Shown here piece by piece: positions 1 to 6,200 of a stretch of DNA of 8,879 bases (position 1 is the first letter of the stretch; the number at the start of each line of letters is the position of its first letter). A program made the position numbers and the translations under genes. The stretch comes from CAINOH01 sp041663565 (GTDB lineage Archaea > Micrarchaeota > Micrarchaeia > Norongarragalinales > CAINOH01). The DNA is taken from positions 1-8,879 of the forward strand of contig JBAYMJ010000036.1 in the NCBI GenBank assembly GCA_041663565.1. Reading direction: 5' to 3'. The notes beneath the pieces were generated by a model that searched no databases, was not told the origin of the DNA, and worked only from the letters and a program-made list of their open reading frames with translations.

Positions 1-1
1 A

Positions 2-76
2 TGCTCCAAACGGGATTTGAACCCGTGTTAGCGGATTGAGAATCCGCTGTCCTTGACCGAGCTAGACTATTGGAGC
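2..76 (-). tRNA. tRNA-Glu (anticodon CTC)
   Basis: The reverse complement folds as a full 75-nt cloverleaf. The 7-bp acceptor stem pairs GCTCCAA with TTGGAGC, followed by discriminator A73. The 4-bp D stem (GTCT/GGAC, including one G-U pair) has A14, the GG pair and A21 in its loop. The 5-bp anticodon stem GCGGA/TCCGC closes the loop TTCTCAA, giving anticodon CTC, which reads the Glu codon GAG. The variable loop has 4 nt, and the T arm ACGGG-TTCAAAT-CCCGT contains the B-box sequence GGTTCAAATCC. The 3' CCA is not encoded, as is common in archaea. No intron is seen in the anticodon loop. The gene lies downstream of, and on the same strand as, the two methyltransferase-like genes. Confidence 0.96.
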
Positions 77-107
77 AAAATTAGGAATACAATCTAGGCT
101 TGAAAGG

Positions 108-116
108 AATAAAATA
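108..116 (-). promoter_or_regulatory. possible TATA box for tRNA-Glu
   Basis: On the minus strand this reads TATTTTATT. It is centred about 36 nt upstream of the tRNA 5' end, so a start site about 26 nt downstream would leave a short leader of roughly 10 nt. No clear BRE is seen. The call rests only on position and A/T content. Confidence 0.3.
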
Positions 117-150
117 CTGCCCTTGCAACTCAGAATACTCGAGCGACAGT

Positions 151-840
151 TCAGGCTTTCTTCAGCACTACGGTCCTGACGGAGCCTTGAAGCGGATACT
201 CGTCATAAAGCGTCTTCCATCCCTCAAGCTGGCCTGGTTTGACTTGCAGCCTCGGGTTGCGAAGGACATTGTGCATGACCAGTATGCCTCCCTTTTTGAG
301 AACGCGCCTGGCCTCATCGGCTACTTTTCGCTCAATTCCCGGGATGTAGCCTGATAAGAGAAAGTGGTCGGATACCACTGCGTCAACAGAGGAGTCCTTC
401 AGCGGGATTAACGTTGCGTCGGCCATCAGCCCGTCGACCAGGCCGACATGTTTACGCCCATGACGGATATTTTCTTTTGACGCGTCAAGCATCACAGGTT
501 CCATGCCTTCCCTTTTTAGTAGCTCTTCAAGCTGGCCGAAGCCGCCCGCAAGCTGGAGAACCTTGAGTTTCTGCAACGGTTTGACAAGGGAGGAAAGACG
601 CGATGGTTGAGGGTACCTGGTCCGGAGTGCGGCTAAAATAGGGTGGAATGATTTTGCAGTCCGGGGGTCATAGAAGTCAACCCCCGGCAGTTCACGGTCC
701 GGAACGCTGATTTCGGGCGGCGTTTTTATTTTGGGGTATTTTTCCCGATAATGTTGGACGTTGCGCTCCATTTTCGCCCAGAATGCACCCCGGTCGAGCG
801 ATTCCTTTAATTTTAAAAGTCCGGCCAGGGGCAAGTTCAT
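151..840 (-). CDS. class I SAM-dependent methyltransferase-like protein, single domain
   Basis: A protein of 229 residues with a Rossmann methyltransferase (Methyltransf_11-like) layout. A helical N-terminus (about 1-50, with a HYREKYPKI stretch) precedes the SAM-binding domain, about 70-195. Numbering from the GTG codon at 843, motif I is VLQLAGGFG (95-103): it keeps two glycines but has Gln in place of the usual first acid and Ala for the first Gly. The acidic end of strand 2 (VMLD, D120), the ADATLIPLKDSSVDAVVSD segment (141-159) and EARRVLKKGG (177-186) are present. SAM binding is therefore plausible but not assured. It resembles both units of the upstream gene 910-2193, especially the second, which shares the C-terminal EGWK-(x)n-VVL pattern. 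I chose ATG at 840 over the adjacent GTG at 843: a TATA box about 27 nt upstream and no Shine-Dalgarno suggest a leaderless mRNA. The substrate is unknown. Confidence 0.85.
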   Translation of the reverse strand: MNLPLAGLLKLKESLDRGAFWAKMERNVQHYREKYPKIKTPPEISVPDRELPGVDFYDPRTAKSFHPILAALRTRYPQPSRLSSLVKPLQKLKVLQLAGGFGQLEELLKREGMEPVMLDASKENIRHGRKHVGLVDGLMADATLIPLKDSSVDAVVSDHFLLSGYIPGIERKVADEARRVLKKGGILVMHNVLRNPRLQVKPGQLEGWKTLYDEYPLQGSVRTVVLKKA

Positions 841-863
841 CACAGTAGTAGCAGTTACAGGGA

Positions 864-871
864 ATTATAAA
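864..871 (-). promoter_or_regulatory. TATA box of the single-domain methyltransferase gene
   Basis: The minus strand reads TTTATAAT, preceded by further T and A. The centre lies about 27 nt from the ATG at 840, the expected TATA to start-site distance in archaea. Transcription would begin at or next to the start codon (leaderless). The segment from here to the start codon resembles the one in front of the paralogue at 2193-2229. Because it is U-rich when transcribed, it could also help end transcription of the gene upstream. Confidence 0.6.
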
Positions 872-909
872 AATTCATTTCCGGGGGTTTGACAGCACTT
901 GTCAGGAAA

Positions 910-2193
910 TCATTGCTTTTGCAGGACAACCATCCAGTCCGACTTTCCGGCGGGCTTGCCTTCATATATCTTCTTCCAACCTTCAACGTCCAAATAATCC
1001 GATATCGAAGAATGGTCTATTCTGTGAAGGACCAATATCCCGCCTTCGAAAAGCACGCGCTTTGCCTCGTTCATTATAGCCGCTTCGCGCCTTCTTGACA
1101 AGCATTTCGTCCATACAAAACCGTCGGACACAACAGTATGAACCGAGGAATCCTTTGCAGGAAGTTTCCAGGATGACAGGGGAATTTCACCATTCTTGGC
1201 CTGGTTGGGGCCGAAAAACAGGTTGGCCGGTTCTCCGGGGGTTATGATTGGCTCTGCCCCCTCAAGCTTGAGGAGTTTCTCAAGATGGCAGGATTCGTCC
1301 GCAATCTGGAGGACCTTTATTTTTTCAGGGTTGTGGGGGGTATTTGTGGTACCGAGCCCATTCGGAAATTGTGTTTTGATTGCAGCCAATATTGAGTGGG
1401 CATTGTGTCCGGTTGAACGGCCTTCTCCTGCAAGGGCGTATTTGGCCGAGTAGTACTTGATGTTGCTCTCCAAATCATGGCGCTTGAAGTCCGTCTCGTC
1501 CGCGATTTTCTGCATCACATGGAAGTAATTTCCTACAACGTCCGGTTCCGAAGTATAGACCAGTTTCCAGCACTTTCCAAGAGGCGACCTAGTATATGCA
1601 TCCTTCCAAGTCATGTACGGAACCTTATCCGCGCCATCTACGATGACGATGCCGCCTTTCTTTAGTATTCGAGATGCCTCGGGAAGGACACGGCGGTTCA
1701 GACCATGGATCCCGGGAAAATCCGAATTCAGGAAGTCCTTGGACACGATTGCGTGTACTGACCCGTCCTTGAGCGGCACGGTAGTTGCATCGGCAACCAT
1801 CCCGCCGCGGATGCCACGCTCCTTTCCATAGTTTATGCTTTTGGCGTTCCTGTCAAAGAAGGCAACGGAATAGCCTTGGTTCTCAAGAGCCTCACCTATC
1901 TGCCCAGTGCCGGTTGCGAACTCCGCTACGTGGATTGTCTCATTGTCTTTTTTCGGAAATGCAGTTTTGAGCGCAGCAATGATGCGCATAGGAGTATCAA
2001 GAGGGGACTGCGTGGCGAATGGAAAATGGGTCAAAACCCCTTTTTCCCTTTCATATAGGTAGCCACCGATGTCCAGTTTGAATTGCGTCACTTTCGGCGG
2101 CTTCTTTTCCAGGTCTTTGTAATGACGTTCAAAGTCCGTCTTGAATGATTCGGGTTCAAGTTCCTTAAAGTCAGTAGCCAATTTCCGAACCAT
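910..2193 (-). CDS. tandem two-unit SAM methyltransferase-like protein (active-looking N unit, degenerate C unit)
   Basis: A protein of 427 residues with two related Rossmann methyltransferase units; positions below count from the upstream in-frame ATG at 2220. Unit 1 (about 30-235) has an intact SAM site: motif I VAEFATGTGQ (98-107), strand-2 acid FFDRN (D123), ADATTVPLKDGSVHAIVS (143-160) and EASRILKKGGIVIVDG (181-196). Unit 2 (about 240-436) keeps the frame of the fold (HSILAAIKTQFP 275-286, KDSSVHTVVSDGF 356-368, NEAKRVLFEGGILVLHR 384-400). Its motif I has become VLQIADESCH (303-312) with no glycine, and the strand-2 acid is not found, so it is probably a pseudo-enzyme. I chose ATG at 2193 because a TATA box sits at 2220-2227, directly abutting the ATG at 2220, and because the region aligns with the promoter of gene 151-840. 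The substrate cannot be told from sequence or context. Confidence 0.85.
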   Translation of the reverse strand: MVRKLATDFKELEPESFKTDFERHYKDLEKKPPKVTQFKLDIGGYLYEREKGVLTHFPFATQSPLDTPMRIIAALKTAFPKKDNETIHVAEFATGTGQIGEALENQGYSVAFFDRNAKSINYGKERGIRGGMVADATTVPLKDGSVHAIVSKDFLNSDFPGIHGLNRRVLPEASRILKKGGIVIVDGADKVPYMTWKDAYTRSPLGKCWKLVYTSEPDVVGNYFHVMQKIADETDFKRHDLESNIKYYSAKYALAGEGRSTGHNAHSILAAIKTQFPNGLGTTNTPHNPEKIKVLQIADESCHLEKLLKLEGAEPIITPGEPANLFFGPNQAKNGEIPLSSWKLPAKDSSVHTVVSDGFVWTKCLSRRREAAIMNEAKRVLFEGGILVLHRIDHSSISDYLDVEGWKKIYEGKPAGKSDWMVVLQKQ

Positions 2194-2219
2194 ACGCAAA
2201 GGAATAACGGTTGCAGGCA

Positions 2220-2227
2220 TTTATAAA
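2220..2227 (-). promoter_or_regulatory. TATA box of the tandem methyltransferase gene
   Basis: The minus strand reads TTTATAAA, and the last base overlaps the possible ATG at 2220. The centre is about 30 nt upstream of the ATG at 2193, giving a leader of about 4 nt or none. The flanking bases AATTTTTATAA and the following CCTGCAACCG match the promoter of the paralogue (AATTTTTATAA and CCTGTAACTG), a sign that promoter and gene were duplicated together. Confidence 0.55.
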
Positions 2228-2237
2228 AATTCGTTGC

Positions 2238-2247
2238 CATAATTATT
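2238..2247 (+). promoter_or_regulatory. possible TATA-like element for the aIF5A gene
   Basis: CATAATTATT lies in the 121-base gap between the divergent methyltransferase and aIF5A starts. A start site about 26 nt downstream (near 2269) would give a leader of about 46 nt carrying the Shine-Dalgarno at 2300. The A/T-rich 2221-2229 block could serve both strands instead. Confidence 0.3.
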
Positions 2248-2299
2248 GGCCGCAAACCAGCCGAAAGGGGCGATGGGACGCGGGACAATCGCATTTCTA

Positions 2300-2305
2300 G
2301 AGGTG
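2300..2305 (+). promoter_or_regulatory. ribosome binding site deciding the aIF5A start
   Basis: GAGGTG is a good match to the 16S anti-Shine-Dalgarno and ends 9 nt before the ATG at 2315. The in-frame TTG at 2246 has no such element and lies beside the promoter, so the site favours 2315. Confidence 0.6.
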
Positions 2306-2314
2306 TCATTTCAA

Positions 2315-2716
2315 ATGGTAGACAGAATGTTCTCAACAATGGGCGACATGCGCGTCGGCAGGTACATCATAGCCGAGGAGCACCCCTGCAAGATTCTCAG
2401 CATGTCCAAGAGCAAGACCGGAAAGCACGGCGCGGGCAAGATCAACATGGAGGCAGTATCCATATTCGACGGCAGCAAGCACATGCTTATGAAGCCCTCG
2501 GACGCGGACGTGGAAGTCCCCGTAATCGACCGCAAGAAGGCGCAGGTCGTGTCGATGAGCGGAAACACCGCGCAGCTCATGGACCTGGTGTCGTTCGAGA
2601 CTTTCGAGGTCACAATCCCGGAAGAGATGTCAGCAGGAATCGAGGTCGGCAAGGAAATCCAGTACATGGAAGTCATGGGCCGCAAGCTGCTTCTCAGGCT
2701 CGAAGGCGGGAACTGA
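2315..2716 (+). CDS. eif5A: translation factor aIF5A (hypusine-containing)
   Basis: 133 residues, close to the usual size of archaeal IF5A (about 130). The N-terminal SH3-like domain (about 13-68) holds the hypusine loop SKTGKHGAGK at 32-42; the modified lysine should be K37, between TG and HG. The C-terminal OB-fold domain (about 70-130) contains VEVPVIDRKKAQVVSMSG, the family hallmark AQLMDL (86-91), ETFEVTIPEE and the terminal MGRKLLLRL. The factor binds the ribosome and promotes peptide-bond formation at stalling motifs; the lysine is modified by deoxyhypusine synthase, not encoded here. The loop has AGK where most family members have HAK or SAK-type residues. The frame stays open 23 codons upstream to a TTG at 2246, but the Shine-Dalgarno at 2300 and family length support 2315. 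It is transcribed away from the methyltransferase genes and is probably monocistronic. Confidence 0.97.
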   Translation: MVDRMFSTMGDMRVGRYIIAEEHPCKILSMSKSKTGKHGAGKINMEAVSIFDGSKHMLMKPSDADVEVPVIDRKKAQVVSMSGNTAQLMDLVSFETFEVTIPEEMSAGIEVGKEIQYMEVMGRKLLLRLEGGN

Positions 2717-2726
2717 ACGGTTTCCC

Positions 2727-2747
2727 TTTTTCCTATTTTTCAATTTT
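2727..2747 (+). terminator. T-rich archaeal terminator after aIF5A
   Basis: Three T tracts of 5, 5 and 4 bases follow within 31 bases of the aIF5A stop, with no preceding hairpin. This is the usual archaeal intrinsic signal. A further T-rich patch lies at 2767-2776. Confidence 0.6.
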
Positions 2748-2813
2748 GCCTGCCTTCCGGTGGGCGTTTTGTTTTTAACCTTCCCTAGCCGGAGGATTCC
2801 TTTGCGCCCGCTT

Positions 2814-3074
2814 TTACCAGTGGCGCACGCAGACTGCCTTCACGCAGGGCATGATTTCCCTGTCCGCTGATGCTATCTGCGTGTTGCCTACCTGGCGGTG
2901 GACGCTGTCGGGCAGTTTAGAGAGGTGCTGGGGGATGGCGGAATATTTTTTCGCCCTGAACGCATCCAATGCGGCGGATACGAGGGTCGCGTGCGCCTTG
3001 TCGCCGGCAGTCATGCCGGCATACACGCCCAAAAGAAGTCCGGTATCCCTAATCTGCGCTTCAGTAACCACCAT
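2814..3074 (-). CDS. small protein of unknown function
   Basis: 86 residues starting MVVTEAQIRDTGLLLGVYAG and ending CVKAVCVRHW. I do not recognise the family. The first two thirds look helical with a mildly amphipathic pattern, and the C-terminus has two cysteines seven residues apart plus a His-Trp end. There is no signal peptide or convincing membrane segment. The start is ATG at 3074, with GGAG six bases upstream and TATA-like boxes at 3114-3131. A TTG nine codons further upstream (3101) is possible but has no ribosome site. The frame, ribosome site and promoter support a real gene. It converges on aIF5A and diverges from mcm. No T-rich terminator is visible on this strand after the stop. 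Confidence 0.65.
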   Translation of the reverse strand: MVVTEAQIRDTGLLLGVYAGMTAGDKAHATLVSAALDAFRAKKYSAIPQHLSKLPDSVHRQVGNTQIASADREIMPCVKAVCVRHW

Positions 3075-3113
3075 AATCAACTCCGTAGGATAAGATGACA
3101 ATAAATCGTCTGG

Positions 3114-3131
3114 TTTATAACGCTTTTATAG
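3114..3131 (-). promoter_or_regulatory. tandem TATA-like boxes upstream of the small unknown gene
   Basis: On the minus strand two boxes, CTATAAAAG and GTTATAAAC, lie about nine bases apart. Either would place the start site 15-30 nt before the ATG at 3074, leaving room for the GGAG site. Both boxes are near-symmetric A/T cores, so they might also act for mcm on the other strand. Confidence 0.45.
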
Positions 3132-3143
3132 GAACTGCGCCTC

Positions 3144-3158
3144 AGAAACCATTTTTAT
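3144..3158 (+). promoter_or_regulatory. candidate BRE/TATA for mcm
   Basis: AGAAACC followed by ATTTTTAT resembles an archaeal BRE plus TATA. Transcription would start near 3181 and give a leader of about 66 nt. That leader ends with three GGGG runs just before the ATG at 3247. Confidence 0.35.
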
Positions 3159-3246
3159 TGTCCGTGGCAACGATTATTACTCCCGATAGGCACAGCATCA
3201 ACGCTAACCGCCTTTCCGGGGTTTTGGGGTTCCAGCTAAGGGGTTC

Positions 3247-6200
3247 ATGGTGGCTACAGTCCAACAGTCCGCACTACCCATAGAGGAGGGCGCAGCCACG
3301 CGGCTGTTCGGCGAGTTCTTCAACGAGTACTGCAACCAGCAGGTGATGGACCTCGCCCAGTCGTACCCGGACAAGCGCAGCCTCAACATAGACTTCTCGC
3401 TCCTTTCCAAGTTCAACTCCGAGCTTGCGGACGCGCTCATAGACCGGCCGGACACCTACCTGAAGGCAGCCGAGGCGGCTGCGAGACAGCTCGACGTCGT
3501 GACTGCAGGCGAGCGCGAGTTCAACCCGCACGTGCGCATAGTCGGCGTGCCCGAGGTAATCTCGATTACCGTCCAGAACCTTGGCGCGGAACACCTGAAC
3601 AAGGTCGTGCGTGTTGACGGCATAGTCACGCTGATTACCCAAATCATGCCCAAGCTCCAGATGGCGCGCTGGGTATGCATCCACTGCACGCGCTCGATAG
3701 ACACGCCGGTTGGAAAAACCGGGGTCGAGAAGCCGTCGGTGTGCCCGGGCTGCGGCAGGGGCGACGGGCTTTACCTTTCCGAGCAGGCCAGCGGCTTTGT
3801 GAACATGCAGCGCTCGCAAATCCAGGACCCCGTTGAGAAAATCAAGGGCAACATCCCGGCCCCGCAGGTGGACCTGTGGCTTGAGGACGACTTCGTAAAC
3901 ATGCTCTCTCCGGGAGACAACGTCATAATCACGGGGATACTGCGCCTGCGGCAGAACCAGCAGTCAAGGGGCGGCAAGGCCACCCCGGTCTATTCGAAGT
4001 TCTTCGACGTGGTCGGAGTCGAGAAGATGCAGAAGGAGTTCGAGGAGCTTTCGGTCACCAAGGAAGAGGAGGACCAGATACTTGAGATTTCCCGCGACCC
4101 GCACCTCATCGACAAGGTCATCATGAGCATCGCGCCCAGCATCTACGGCTATTCGGAGATGAAGGAGGCCATCGCAGTCCAGCTTTTCGGGGGAACGCAG
4201 AACAAGGTCCTCCCGGACGGCAAGAAAATCAGGGGCGACATACACGTTTTGTTGGTGGGAGACCCTGGGACGGCAAAATCCACAATCCTCCAGTACGTCA
4301 AGGACCTCGCGCCCAAGGGAATCTACGTCTCGGGCAGGGGCGCAAGCGGGGTCGGCCTCACTGCCTCTGCAGAGAAGGACGAGATTGCGGATGGAGGCTG
4401 GGTGCTCAAGGCAGGGGCGCTCGTGCTCGCATCCGGCGGAGTCGTGATGGTGGACGAGTTCGACAAGATGGAGCCCAACGACCGCGCGAGCATGCACGAG
4501 GCAATGGAACAGCAATCATACCATTCAAAGACGAGGGTTTTGCTTTCGGACGGGAGCGAAAAGGAAATCGGCCCCCTTGTCGACGGGTTGATGGGCGGCC
4601 GCAAGGAGCAGGTGATTGCGGGAAAGGATTGCGAAATCCTCCCGTTGAACCCGGGTGAACTCGAACTGTTCACCTCGGACTTCTGCGACGTGTTCAAGAC
4701 GAGCGTTGATCGCATAAGCAGGCACAAAGCACCAAAAAGTTTCGTTAAAATCACCCTGCAGAACGGCAGGAGCGTTTGCGTGACTCCGGAACACCCGTGC
4801 TGGGTTATAGAGGACGGCAAGGTCACGACAAAGCCGGCTGAAAGCGTCTCGGACGAAGACTTCCTTCCCATACCAACCACGATTCCCGTAGCCGGGAAGC
4901 CGCAAGCCATCGAGAGGGAAACGCGGCCCATCGAACTGAAAGTGCGGGATAGGCGGGAAAATATGGCCGTGCAGGCCGACTGTTTCCCAAGCCACAATGA
5001 CGCGGGCTTCTGCAAGCTGATAGGCTACCTGATTACCGACGGCGGGTATGAGATGAACCGCGGCAGGAAGGTCGGCGTGAACTTCACAAACAAGGACGGG
5101 GCGCTGATTGACGATTTTTGCAACCTTGCACAGAAATATTTCAGAATCCGCCCGTACGTGCGCACGCGCAAGGACGGGGTTATGATGGCGCGGATAGCAA
5201 ACAAGGCCCTCTTGAGTCACCTTTGCGGGCTTGACGCGTGCTTTGCGGAAAAAAGCGACCACAAGCGCATCCCCCCATTCCTAATGAAGTCCGCAACAGC
5301 CGACCTGCGGCCGATGCTTTCCGCGATGTTCGAGTGCGACGGCTGGGCCACCGAGAACCGGATGGGTTTCATCTCGCCAAACAAGGAAGGGTGCGAACAA
5401 GTCCAGACTTTGCTCCTGCGTTTCGGCATACCCTCAAGCCTGCTTGAACAGAAGACCGGGAGCGGAAAGAAAATTTGGCGTGTCGTAATTACCGGCGCGG
5501 ACAACCTCCGCCGTTTCCACGAACGCGTGTCGTTCCTTTCGGAAAGGAAAAACAACCGGCTCGCAGCACAGCTGGACCCCGAAAGCTACCGGACGGTAAA
5601 GGACGTTGTTCCGAACGTGGGGGCGTCCGTTGCAAGGCTCTCGCACGTCCTGAAAGTCGACGAGTCGGAGACCCTTGGCTATTCCATAATGCCGTTCAAG
5701 GCAGGCAGGCAGAACTTCTCAAGACGGGGCCTGAAGAGGTTCGCAACGGCGCTTGAACAGAAATTGGGCGCCTTTGAAAAAGCGAGCAAGGAACTGCCGG
5801 TGCTGACGTCCGCACAGGAACTCAAGAGCGTCCGCACGGGCCTGAACGTCTCGCTTGCAAACCTTGAGCAATGCGCAGGAGTAAGCCACCAGACGCTTTC
5901 GTCAATAGAACGGGGCAATAAAAACCCTGAGCAACTCCGGGATGCGCTTGAAAAATATTGCACGGATGCCCAACGCGCCTCAGGCGAAGTGACCTTCCTC
6001 AAACGCCTCGCTTTCGGACAGGTCGCCTGGAGCAAAGTAAAAAAAGTCGAATCCGTGCCCAACGAGACCGAAGGATGGGTTTATGACGTCACGGTAGAAC
6101 CGACCCGGAGCTTCATCTCCGAATGCATGCTTTTGCACAACACCATTAGCGTTGCCAAGGCGGGAATCGTCACCACTTTCAAGGCAAAGACCTCGATACT

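Noticed and set aside
100..354. A plus-strand frame of 84 residues near the tRNA
   Set aside because: It lies antisense to the methyltransferase C-terminus and starts over the tRNA promoter region; no recognisable content.
2246..2314. N-terminal extension of aIF5A from a TTG at 2246
   Set aside because: It would add 23 residues absent from the family, has no ribosome site, and lies in the divergent promoter; GAGGTG before the ATG at 2315 explains the start better.
2717..2813. A terminator for the small minus-strand gene in the convergent gap
   Set aside because: T tracts here are on the plus strand only; on the minus strand the gap is A-rich, so no supportable terminator for that gene.
3964..5262. 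Long open frames on the minus strand opposite mcm (183-245 residues)
   Set aside because: They mirror a GC-rich coding strand, have no ribosome sites or recognisable domains, and overlap the certain MCM/intein frame completely.
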